Assembly (NCBI GenBank): GCA_002748705.1
Contig: PDSZ01000034.1
Location: 1-64,000 of the forward strand
Reading direction: 5' to 3'
Source of the DNA: Candidatus Fermentibacterota bacterium
Lineage (GTDB): Bacteria; Fermentibacterota; Fermentibacteria; Fermentibacterales; Fermentibacteraceae
Length of the DNA stretch: 64,000 nucleotides
Shown: piece by piece, positions 8,521-15,754 of the stretch
Layout: each line of letters begins with the position of its first letter
How positions within the stretch are numbered: the stretch's first letter is position 1
Translations under genes and position numbers: made by a program
The notes under the pieces: model-generated
What the model saw: the letters and a program-made list of their open reading frames with translations, nothing else
Told to the model about the DNA's origin: nothing
The model's database searches: none

Positions 8521-9125
8521 TTGCGAACATCCCTATTCATAATTATCTTTTTTACATTATTAATTTTCGGACATCCGCACATGTTCATAGACACTGAGAT
8601 GGCTGTATTACTTTCAGGTTCAACTCTTGCGGGGCTTGAGATAACTTGGTATTTTGATTCGATGTTCACTGCTGCCATCACAACAGACTTTGACTGTGAC
8701 AGAAACGGCGTATTCTCTCCTGCTGAAACTGAACAGGTGTTTCAGAATGCATTCTCCAACCTTGAGAGTTCTGACTATTTTTGTTGATGTAAATGGAACC
8801 ACTCTCTCCTTCAGGCATCAGGCACCGAAGAATTCCAGGTGTATATGGAAAACGGAACCATGGTGTACAGATTCTTCTACCCCTTCAATGTAGAGGTGCA
8901 TAACGGCACATTCAAAGTAGCCATCTACGACAGTACATTTTATTGTGATATCCTTTACAGGGAAGGTAACCCGATAAGTATTTCAGGTTCAGATACAGCC
9001 ACCTGCGAAATAGTTCAGAACAGCGATGTGGAAATCCCCTACTGAGGTGAGGTTTCAGTTGCCAGAGAAGGAGCGAGCTACTCCGGCACAGAATACCCCC
9101 AGCAGCTTGTGGTCTACCTGAATTG
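8521..9125 (+). pseudogene. DUF1007-family protein, frameshifted (Ni/Co transporter partner)
   Basis: TTG 8521 with AGGAG upstream starts a signal peptide followed by GHPHMFIDTEMAVLL, the hallmark N-terminus of DUF1007 periplasmic proteins that accompany NicO-type nickel/cobalt permeases. The frame stops at 8787. The expected sequence (FVDVNGTTLSFRHQA) continues in the next frame, as though one T were extra in the T5 run near 8779, and returns to the first frame by about 8830 (EEFQVYMENGTMVYRFFYPF). An in-frame TGA at 9043-9045 then precedes a further coherent stretch ending at 9125, just where NicO begins. Two compensating shifts and a stop make this a pseudogene or an assembly-error hotspot. 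Confidence 0.7.
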
Positions 9126-9925
9126 ATAAGAATCATACTGCTGCTATTCTCGGCACTCTGTTTTGCCCGGAACAATCCGTTTCTTACCGGGCAGGGTGAG
9201 GCGAAGCTATCCCCTGTTCAACCGGACAACTCATTGTGGTACAGTTTGTCATCAAGAAGTACTAACCTCCAGCGGGAAATGCAAAATGCAATAGCAGGAG
9301 CAATGAACGGCAGCAGTCTTCACATACTTCTGGGAGCATCATTTCTCTTTGGTCTGCTCCATGCGCTGGGGCCCGGGCACAGAAAGGGAATCCTCATTAC
9401 CTATTTTCTCGGCGAAGGGTACGCACCTGTTAAAGGAATGGCAGCAGTCCATGCCCTGAGTGCAGTACTCCTTGTGGGCGGTTTTTTCTTTCTTACCACA
9501 AGACCACTCTCCACTTCTGTGAACACCACACACAACATCCTTATGATGATAACATGGGCGTTAATACTGGCAATCGGCATATGGATGCTTCTCTCTGGAC
9601 TAAGACATTCCCAAAGTGGTAAGAGTAAGGGATTCAAAGCCCTTATAGCTTCAGGTGCAGTTCCATGCCCTGGCGCATCTGCAATAATGATTCTTGCTGT
9701 ATTCCAAAAAGCTTATGTTGCAGGAATGATCTCTGTGCTGGCAATGTCGCAGGAATGGGTGTTCTTCTGGCAGTAACAGGGCTTATTGCTGTTTTATTCA
9801 GAAGTACCATGAAGAAAATACTCAAAGACCCCCACAAAGGAGAAAAACTGGAGAAGTTTCTTCACATACTCTCTGGAGGAGCCATGATGATCTTTGCTGC
9901 CTTTATGCTGGCAGGGGTCATCTGA
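9123..9925 (+). pseudogene. NicO/RcnA-like nickel-cobalt permease, frameshifted
   Basis: Starts at TTG 9123, overlapping the end of the DUF1007 frame. It shows several membrane segments and the NicO signatures LLGASFLFGLLHALGPGHRKG (split here to its parts: HALGPGHRKG carries the metal-binding H-x7-H type motif) and GAVPCPGASAIMIL. At about 9748 the frame is lost: MSVLAMS-AGMGVLLAVTG would be continuous if one G were added in ATGTCGCAGGA. The second frame runs to TGA 9925 with the remaining membrane helices. A single-base deletion is the simplest explanation. Family members export or import Ni/Co; cobalt is needed for the cobalamin theme downstream. Confidence 0.75.
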
Positions 9926-9944
9926 ACACAGTCAAATTCTGCTA

Positions 9945-10092
9945 TATTCGGGTGTCTCTCAGATAAGGGAATCCGGTGAAAATCCGGAACTGTCCCGCAG
10001 CGGTAAACGGGAACGAAAACCTTACTACGACACTGAAGGGTAATCTTCGGGAAGTCAAGGTGATTAGGCAACAGCGCCCGTAAGTCCGAATA
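9945..10092 (+). promoter_or_regulatory. Cobalamin (B12) riboswitch aptamer
   Basis: The core GGTGAAAATCC, then CTGTCCCGCAGCGGTAA, and the 3' segment GCCCGTAAGTCCGAATACC are the conserved blocks of cobalamin riboswitches. P1 is closed by TATTCGG (9945-9951) pairing perfectly with CCGAATA (10086-10092). The B12-box side (AAGTCAAGGTGATTAGGCAA) is present at about 10052-10071. It lies in the leader of the secreted beta-helix gene at 10176, so intracellular cobalamin should switch off that gene and the propeller gene behind it. Confidence 0.93.
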
Positions 10093-10168
10093 CCTTCTGA
10101 GAGAACCGTAAAGGATATTCCTTTCGGATTCTTCATTAATCGGGCGGGTAACCCGAATACTGAAAGGG
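10093..10168 (+). promoter_or_regulatory. Riboswitch expression platform with competing pairing
   Basis: ACCCGAATA at 10151-10159 is perfectly complementary to TATTCGGGT at 9945-9953, the same strand that closes P1. The two pairings exclude each other. The downstream partner ends just before the ribosome binding site AAAGGGG (10162-10168). A small hairpin CGGG-TAA-CCCG (10145-10155) and a bulged hairpin at 10103-10131 are further elements. No U tract follows, so control of translation initiation is more likely than termination. Confidence 0.6.
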
Positions 10169-10175
10169 GTGCAAA

Positions 10176-11579
10176 ATGCGCCTTGTCATCCTGCTGCTCT
10201 CTGCAGCAGCACTGAACTATGCGGCGATAATTACAGTTCCGGAAGACTACTCACAAATACAGTCTGCAATTGATGCTGCAGCAGCTGGAGATACTGTACT
10301 GGTATCACCGGGAACCTACAACGAAAACATCAATTTCTCAGGAAAATCTGTAGTTGTTGCCAGTACAGACGGTCCGGAAACAACCATAATTGATGCACAA
10401 GGTTCAGGAAGTGTAGTCCGGTTCACATCCTCTGAAACAAGAGATGCTGTTCTTAACGGATTTACACTTCAGAACGGAACCGGAACATTAATCTCACCTT
10501 ACTACTACGGCGGAGGTATCAACTGTACCGGTTCATCTCCCACCATTACCAACAACATCATCAGGCAGAACACTGGATTCCACGGAGGCGGAATACTCTG
10601 CTACCTTGGCGGCAACCCTCTTATAGAATTCAACATCGTTGAAAACAACACAGCTGAACACTTCGGCGCCGGAATCTATATTTCCAGCTCATCTGCAGAG
10701 ATAAGAGCAAATGTTATCAGGAACAATTCCTGCAGCACAGGTGCAGGAATCACATCTGCATACAACTCCCCCTGCACAGCAGAAAACAACCTTTTGTACG
10801 GTAATGAAGCAGGCAAAGGCGGTGCTATCGCCGGCATTATCGGTGGTACCATAACTGCAGACAACTGCACAGTTGCTAACAACACCGGTACAACATCATC
10901 AGGAGGACTATACGGTTACAACTCCAATATCACAGTTACAAACTCCATCTTCTGGGGCAACACCGCACCGGCAGGGGCACAGTGTAACCTGTACAACGGC
11001 ACAGGCACTTTCACCTGGTCTGACTTTCAGGGCGGTGAAACTGCAGTGCTTTTGGAAGGCTCTGCAACACTTTCCTGGGGAGACGGAATGATTGATGAAG
11101 ATCCCCTCTTCGAAAATGGAGGCCTCAGCGCCTATCATCTGGGCACAGGTTCACCGTGCATAGATGGCGGCAACCCGTCAGCTTCCTGCAATGACACAGA
11201 GGCCCCGGCGAACCCTGGCAATCCCCTCTGGCCTGCTCTGGGAACACTAATCTGTGATATGGGTGTATACGGGGGCAACATATTTGGCGGATGGGTCGAA
11301 GTGGCAGACTTCACAGAAGAAGTTTCTGAACATGTTGTAGCCGTTGATGCAATTGAAAATCCTGTTGAGGGTTTTGCTTATCTGAACTGCAGTTTTCCGG
11401 AAAACTCCCAGGCATCGCTAAAACTGTACAATGCTTCCGGAAGACTGGTTGGATCTGAACCGGTTTACGCCCCTGGCACTGTCATACTCAGCACATCAGA
11501 ACTGCCGTCAGGAATTCACTTTGTAAAACTGGAAACTACTGCGGGATTTTCAACAGCCAGACTTATGGTTCTGAACTGA
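10176..11579 (+). CDS. Secreted right-handed parallel beta-helix protein with T9SS sorting domain
   Basis: A 467-residue protein. Residues 1-17 are a signal peptide. Residues about 20-330 are parallel beta-helix coils of the NosD/DUF1565 type: it opens with ITVPEDYSQIQSAIDAAAAG, then PGTYNENINFSG, followed by repeated Asn-rich turns (NNIIRQNTGFHGGGI, NIVENNTAEHFGAGI). The C-terminal about 80 residues form a T9SS type A sorting domain (LYNASGRLV, LPSGIHFVKLE), so the mature protein should be cell-surface attached or released. It is the first gene behind the cobalamin riboswitch, with AAAGGGG before ATG 10176. Control by B12 suggests a role in corrinoid acquisition, although most relatives of this fold bind or cleave polysaccharides. 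Confidence 0.88.
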   Translation: MRLVILLLSAAALNYAAIITVPEDYSQIQSAIDAAAAGDTVLVSPGTYNENINFSGKSVVVASTDGPETTIIDAQGSGSVVRFTSSETRDAVLNGFTLQNGTGTLISPYYYGGGINCTGSSPTITNNIIRQNTGFHGGGILCYLGGNPLIEFNIVENNTAEHFGAGIYISSSSAEIRANVIRNNSCSTGAGITSAYNSPCTAENNLLYGNEAGKGGAIAGIIGGTITADNCTVANNTGTTSSGGLYGYNSNITVTNSIFWGNTAPAGAQCNLYNGTGTFTWSDFQGGETAVLLEGSATLSWGDGMIDEDPLFENGGLSAYHLGTGSPCIDGGNPSASCNDTEAPANPGNPLWPALGTLICDMGVYGGNIFGGWVEVADFTEEVSEHVVAVDAIENPVEGFAYLNCSFPENSQASLKLYNASGRLVGSEPVYAPGTVILSTSELPSGIHFVKLETTAGFSTARLMVLN

Positions 11580-11589
11580 AAGGCTTGAA

Positions 11590-12786
11590 ATGATAAAAAC
11601 AGCACTGATTACAATGCTTATGCTGTATGCTCCTAAACTGCTGGTTCTCTCCACAACCAACAATGTTACCTGTATTGATACTGAAACAGGCACTGTAACA
11701 CCTGATGTGGTAACACCAGGGCAGTGGCCCAACGATATTCTATGGTTTCAGGAACACTTTTATGTGGTCAATTCAGGCAGTGATGACTGCACCCTTCAGA
11801 AGATAGACCCTGAAACCTGGCAGGTGGAAATACTTGGAATCGGTTCCGGCTATAACTGCTGGGCTGTGGAGCATGTCAAGGGGGATACGCTGGCAGTCTC
11901 ATCTGCAGTAAATAACTCCATTATTCTGGTAAACGCTTCCACTATGACAATCATTGGAGAAATAACAGGAGTCGGCCCCAACCCTGAATGGTTTGCAGTG
12001 GTTGGTGACAGTATATACGCAGCCTGCGGCGGATGGATGTCCAGTGACAAGGTGGTAGTGGCCGACCTGAACACGATGCTGCCGGTGGACACTATTACAA
12101 CCTTTACCAACACACAGGGCTGCACATGGGACGGTGTAGATCAGGTATATGCAATTTGCACAGGTTCCTACACTGCAAATGATGGAGAAATCCATGTTAT
12201 CGAAACTGCTACAGGAACAGTATCAAATGTGATACAAACCGGATTCGCTCCTGCCTTTGGCGTAATGCGGGGAGATCTGCTTTATGTAGGAGATGTCTAC
12301 GGGCAGGGAGTTATCAGCATCAACACAGTTACTGCAACCCTGGAAGAAGCTTCCCAGTATCCTGGAGGTTCAGGGCTCTCTGTTGATGAAAACAACATCC
12401 TCTGGGTGGCGAACTACCATGATGGAACAGTAAAAGGATACGACGAGAATCACGCTGAGGTTGCAGGCTATTCAGGAATATCCAGCTGCATGGCTCTTGA
12501 AGCATCCAGATCAGCAGGAAGCTCAGTTGAAGGTGACTGCTTCATTCCTGTAAATCCCCATGCAGGAATCTCAGCTTTCCCATCACCTGCTTCCTCTGTG
12601 GTTCAGGTTGCACTTCCTCCGGCCAACAGCAGCACTCCGGCTCTTTACAGCCTTTCAGGACGAAGAATATGTGCAGCTGCAGGCAGTTCAGGAGACTTAT
12701 GGACATTTGATGTCTCCACAATTCCACAAGGTATATACCTGATAAGAGCAGGTAAAGCTTCCTGCAGAATCTCAGTGGTTCGCTGA
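11590..12786 (+). CDS. YncE/BtuG-like secreted beta-propeller with T9SS sorting domain
   Basis: A 398-residue protein 10 bases behind the beta-helix gene and so in the riboswitch-controlled operon. After the signal peptide come about seven repeats of the YVTN/DUF5074 type (LVLSTTNNVTCIDTETG, YVVNSGSDDCTLQKIDPETW, VSSAVNNSIILVNASTM, DSIYAACGG, DNVLWVANYHDG-like). The C-terminal about 75 residues are a T9SS sorting domain (LYSLSGRRI, IPQGIYLIRAG). The architecture recalls BtuG of Bacteroides, a surface beta-propeller that captures cobalamin tightly and passes it to BtuB. Riboswitch control fits that role. The link to BtuG is an inference from fold and context, not a proven homology. Confidence 0.85.
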   Translation: MIKTALITMLMLYAPKLLVLSTTNNVTCIDTETGTVTPDVVTPGQWPNDILWFQEHFYVVNSGSDDCTLQKIDPETWQVEILGIGSGYNCWAVEHVKGDTLAVSSAVNNSIILVNASTMTIIGEITGVGPNPEWFAVVGDSIYAACGGWMSSDKVVVADLNTMLPVDTITTFTNTQGCTWDGVDQVYAICTGSYTANDGEIHVIETATGTVSNVIQTGFAPAFGVMRGDLLYVGDVYGQGVISINTVTATLEEASQYPGGSGLSVDENNILWVANYHDGTVKGYDENHAEVAGYSGISSCMALEASRSAGSSVEGDCFIPVNPHAGISAFPSPASSVVQVALPPANSSTPALYSLSGRRICAAAGSSGDLWTFDVSTIPQGIYLIRAGKASCRISVVR

Positions 12787-12796
12787 AACAGTAAAC

Positions 12797-12832
12797 TTCC
12801 AGAGGCGCACATTAACCTGTGCGCCTCTGGAA
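12797..12832 (+). terminator. Strong hairpin terminator after the riboswitch operon
   Basis: TTCCAGAGGCGCAC (12797-12810) pairs perfectly with GTGCGCCTCTGGAA (12819-12832) around an 8-base loop, 10 bases after the stop codon. There is no long T tract. Confidence 0.7.
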
Positions 12833-12951
12833 TACTTCAGTCCCGATAACTGTCTTATGAACCATGAATAATGAAATCAGCCTCCCCATGAAACTTTCAC
12901 CGTCCATGCATTCCCGAGTAACTTAAAGTTACCTGCAAGATTACAGAAAGC

Positions 12952-13038
12952 TTATCCCCAGAAGAAAGCTGCCAGAAGAAAAAGAATCATACCTGCTCCC
13001 AGTCTGGACAGAAGCAAAATGAAAAATATAAGCGACAT
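12952..13038 (-). CDS. Predicted 28-residue single-span membrane protein
   Basis: A short minus-strand frame beginning MSLIFFILLLSRLGAG and ending FLLAAFFWG. It is almost entirely hydrophobic with one Arg, as in small inner-membrane proteins. ATG at 13038 is preceded by AGGAGG at ideal spacing, which makes translation likely. It lies alone between the riboswitch operon terminator and the AT-rich island. No family was recognised and no partner is apparent. Confidence 0.45.
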   Translation of the reverse strand: MSLIFFILLLSRLGAGMILFLLAAFFWG

Positions 13039-13093
13039 TACAGCCTCCTCTCTTATGTGCATTCTCATTACTCAATACTGCCATTTAAGGTAA

Positions 13094-13381
13094 CCTGCTG
13101 TCAAGTATTCGGTTCACTTACCGGTAATGGCAATCAGGATTCAGGAACAGACCATTGCTTCTCAAGATCCTCAACATCATATTGATTACAAGAAAATTGA
13201 TAAGTGTGGAAATTGCGCTTTTTTACGAATCTGCCTTGGTGGCTGCAGGGGCGTTGCATATATGGAATCTGGGTCCTTAATGTCTAGACTAAACTCTTTT
13301 GCTTGTGCCCTCAGGAAAAGACGTATAAATACTATTATATATCGTCATACCTGTAAAGCATTGAAAAACAAATCCATATAG
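13094..13381 (+). pseudogene. SPASM-domain tail of a radical SAM peptide-modifying enzyme (truncated)
   Basis: The open frame starts after TAA 13091 without a proper gene start; an internal ATG at 13127 gives 84 residues. It contains KCGNCAFLRICLGGCR, a C-x2-C-x5-C-x3-C set followed by a distal Cys (NSFACALRKRR). This is the auxiliary Fe-S cluster SPASM domain that ends radical SAM enzymes maturing ribosomally made peptides. The N-terminal radical SAM barrel with CxxxCxxC is absent, so this is a remnant. The codon usage is AT-rich like the next two genes and unlike the flanking genes. Confidence 0.65.
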
Positions 13382-13389
13382 GAGTAATT

Positions 13390-13467
13390 ATGAATAAAGT
13401 TCTATATTTATGTATATATTTGTTATATATGTACATTATTAGGGTCGTTCGTTCTTATTATGATTGA
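13390..13467 (+). CDS. Possible 25-residue hydrophobic peptide gene
   Basis: ATG 13390 follows AGGAG at good spacing and encodes MNKVLYLCIYLLYMYIIRVV and six more residues. The stop overlaps the start of the beta-propeller gene at 13460, which suggests translational coupling. It could be a leader peptide or only spacer sequence. It does not look like a typical RiPP precursor. Confidence 0.25.
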   Translation: MNKVLYLCIYLLYMYIIRVVRSYYD

Positions 13468-14596
13468 TAAGAATATGCTGCATATTTTTAGTATATTGCT
13501 TTCGGCTTTATTGATATTTTTATTATTCTATTATAATATTTTAATGCCATCTGCTAATGTTTCGAACAACTGTGTGTGGCAGGATACTCTTCAAAAATGG
13601 GAACATTTTATGGAATCATCTTCTGATGGTTTATGGGAAGACTCATCTCAATACAATTTAAATATCACGAGACTTCATCATTTTGGCGGTGAAGATGATC
13701 CTAATCCGCAGTTTTATTATCCTGTATTCGTCAAGGTAGAAGGTGATACTATTTTTGTTACTGATGCTGCTCTTCAATCCCTTATTTGTATTGACTCTAC
13801 AGGTTCTGTTTTATGGACATTTGGTGAAGCAGGGGAAGGACCAGGTCATTTTGCTGGTATTGGACAGGTTGATGTGTGTGGAGATTATATTGCTGTCGTT
13901 AACAATGGATTATCAGCAATAGAGCTTTTACATAGAGATGGAACATATGTGCGCAGATTATCAATCGATAGGCCACAAGATGTATCTTTTGTTGACTCTA
14001 CACATATATTAGTATTTTCCAAGATTCATGATGGAGGTGATGTTCATTGTCTTGATATTAACACTGATAGCATACTATTTAGTTTTGGTTGCGAAGAGTG
14101 GGAGCAATGGCCTAATAGTGGCAGTGTTTACGAAATATATGGCCTTTACCTTGAACCTGCTACAGTAGTGTACCTATCTCATTTTGAGATGAAAATGTTT
14201 TTTGCAGATTTTGAAAATAGCCATTGTTTTTCAACTGAAATTCGTGAATTGCCTTTTAGCATTACTGAGCATGGACATTCATATGATGAAGATTCTAATA
14301 TGCGGTTTGATATTGCATATCCATTATATAGATCCATGTCGATTGGTCCTCATGGTGAAATAAATACTATATTTACTAATCTTATGAGTAATGGTGAAAT
14401 GTATGGACCTGGCAATAATAGTGATTATCCACCTGTAACAGTTATAGATAGATTTGATGTAAATGGCAATTATTTGGATTCATACTGTTTGCCAGATTCG
14501 TCAATTTGCATAATTGACTATAATGGCAATGGATATATGGTAGGAATACAAGCTCATACTGGTACTATATTTGGATACAGTATAGATACATTGTAG
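13460..14596 (+). CDS. Membrane-anchored six-bladed beta-propeller protein
   Basis: A 378-residue protein with an N-terminal hydrophobic anchor (about residues 8-28) and no lipobox. The rest forms NHL/BF3164-like blades: YPVFVKVEGDTIFVTDAAL, FGEAGEGPGHF, DVCGDYIAVVNNG. The GEGPG turn is shared with the lipoprotein at 34034. The gene is AT-rich and lies between a SPASM remnant and a truncated ABC exporter, an arrangement seen for peptide-modification clusters in Bacteroidetes-like genomes. Binding of a peptide or sugar is possible; the function is unknown. Confidence 0.7.
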   Translation: MIDKNMLHIFSILLSALLIFLLFYYNILMPSANVSNNCVWQDTLQKWEHFMESSSDGLWEDSSQYNLNITRLHHFGGEDDPNPQFYYPVFVKVEGDTIFVTDAALQSLICIDSTGSVLWTFGEAGEGPGHFAGIGQVDVCGDYIAVVNNGLSAIELLHRDGTYVRRLSIDRPQDVSFVDSTHILVFSKIHDGGDVHCLDINTDSILFSFGCEEWEQWPNSGSVYEIYGLYLEPATVVYLSHFEMKMFFADFENSHCFSTEIRELPFSITEHGHSYDEDSNMRFDIAYPLYRSMSIGPHGEINTIFTNLMSNGEMYGPGNNSDYPPVTVIDRFDVNGNYLDSYCLPDSSICIIDYNGNGYMVGIQAHTGTIFGYSIDTL

Positions 14597-14607
14597 GTTG
14601 CAATATT

Positions 14608-14904
14608 ATGCTTAATATTTATAAAATTCTCAATGTTTCACTCAATAAGAGTTCTAGGCGCGTTGTTCTATATTTATGTATAACTATAGTGCTTACGCTT
14701 GCATCTGTTTCAATTCCTATGATAACAAAGAATCTTGTTAACAATGGGATAGTTAATGGGTCAGAAGCTACAATTGTTTGGTCTGCTGTTTTCCTTGCAT
14801 CAATAGGTATTCTTAATCAATTTCTTATCTTATTCTCTAAATCTCTAGAAATATCAAGGTTTCACATTCTGTTTCTTTGTGTATTCAGAAATAATTTCGT
14901 CTGA
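14608..14904 (+). pseudogene. ABC exporter, N-terminal membrane fragment
   Basis: The frame encodes the first two to three membrane helices of an ABC-exporter transmembrane domain (LYLCITIVLTLASVSIPMITK, then LVNNGIVNG and SAVFLASIGILNQFLILFS). It stops at 14904, long before any nucleotide-binding domain, and the IS200-type element lies about 60 bases downstream. In context with the SPASM remnant it was probably the exporter of a modified peptide. Confidence 0.65.
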
Positions 14905-14994
14905 CAGTGAAATTTCAGCTGAATGTTCTGAAGTTAAAATCATTATATTTTGTGAAAATCAGTTAGTGTCTCTTCCGGGGATGGTGGAAACCCC

Positions 14995-15008
14995 TCGCCT
15001 TCAGGCGA
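14995..15008 (+). repeat. Left-end hairpin of the IS200-type element
   Basis: TCGCC and GGCGA form a 5-bp stem with loop TTCA, 22 bases before tnpA. In this family the transposase recognises such imperfect end hairpins. Confidence 0.6.
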
Positions 15009-15029
15009 AGCACATATTACATTTTCACA

Positions 15030-15470
15030 ATGAGAAACTATAGACTCGGTTCCCATACGAAGTTTGACCTCAAGGTCCACCTTGTCTGGATTCCGAAGTA
15101 TCGAAAGAAAGTTCTGGTTGGCGAGGTTGCACTTCGAGTGCGTGATCTCATCCGTCAGATAGCAATGGAACATGAGATACATGTCATATCAGGCGAGGTA
15201 GCCATTGACCATATCCACATACTGATTTCCTATCGACCGAATCATGATATCAGCAAGATAGTGCAGTGGCTTAAGGGGATAAGCTCCAGAGTCTTGCTAC
15301 AGGAGTTTCCTCATTTACGAAAGAAGTTCTGGGGCCGACACTTCTGGGCGCGTGGCTACCTTGCCGTAAGTACTGGCAACATCACCGACGAACTGATAAA
15401 GGCTTACATTGATGAACAGGAAGGTGAGCCCGTACAGGATGATAGTCGATTTCAAATCGACGGTTCATGA
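15030..15470 (+). CDS. tnpA: IS200/IS605 TnpA transposase (Y1 HUH)
   Basis: A 146-residue Y1 transposase. The HUH motif is DHIHILISYRP (residues about 60-70), and the catalytic tyrosine is in the helix near FWARGYLAVSTG (about residue 110) or slightly after. KFDLKVHLVWIPKYRKK is the typical N-terminal strand. Length is normal for the family and no tnpB is present. It appears intact, so the element may still be mobile. Confidence 0.95.
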   Translation: MRNYRLGSHTKFDLKVHLVWIPKYRKKVLVGEVALRVRDLIRQIAMEHEIHVISGEVAIDHIHILISYRPNHDISKIVQWLKGISSRVLLQEFPHLRKKFWGRHFWARGYLAVSTGNITDELIKAYIDEQEGEPVQDDSRFQIDGS

Positions 15471-15472
15471 AC

Positions 15473-15493
15473 CCCTCGACTTGTAGTCGAGGG
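15473..15493 (+). repeat. Right-end hairpin of the IS200-type element
   Basis: Perfect 9-bp stem with a TGT loop directly after the tnpA stop. It resembles the left-end hairpin in its flanking ACCCCTCG. Confidence 0.65.
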
Positions 15494-15754
15494 TCGTTCA
15501 GTTCTCAGTCAGATTTTTCTGCAGGCAGAGACACCGGCCTTCCAGCCTTGAATCATTTTTTTGCAAACTACCTGTTTTTCCTTAGTGCATCCTGTCAGCG
15601 AGAAATGTGTTAAGCACAGATAATGCAGAAACGCAGCTGCCATGGCAAACGGCGCATCTGTCTGTCAGATCAGGAATGGTGATTTTCAGTATTATTAAGG
15701 TTTCCTCCCTTTTACCGGTCTGACAGCGGCTCACAGTACAAATTGCTGTAGAGG

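Larger units (their letters stand above)
14965..15500 (+). mobile_element. IS200/IS605-type insertion sequence carrying only tnpA
   Basis: A single Y1 transposase gene is flanked by subterminal hairpins: left CGCC-TTCA-GGCG (14996-15007, plus a T-A pair outside) and right CCCTCGACT-TGT-AGTCGAGGG (15473-15493). Both are preceded by ACCCCTCG. This is the layout of IS200-group elements, which move as single strands and leave no target duplication. The outer limits given are approximate. Confidence 0.8.

Noticed and set aside
9043..9045. TGA in DUF1007 as a selenocysteine codon
   Set aside because: The gene also carries two frameshifts, and no SECIS-like hairpin or selenoprotein context was seen.
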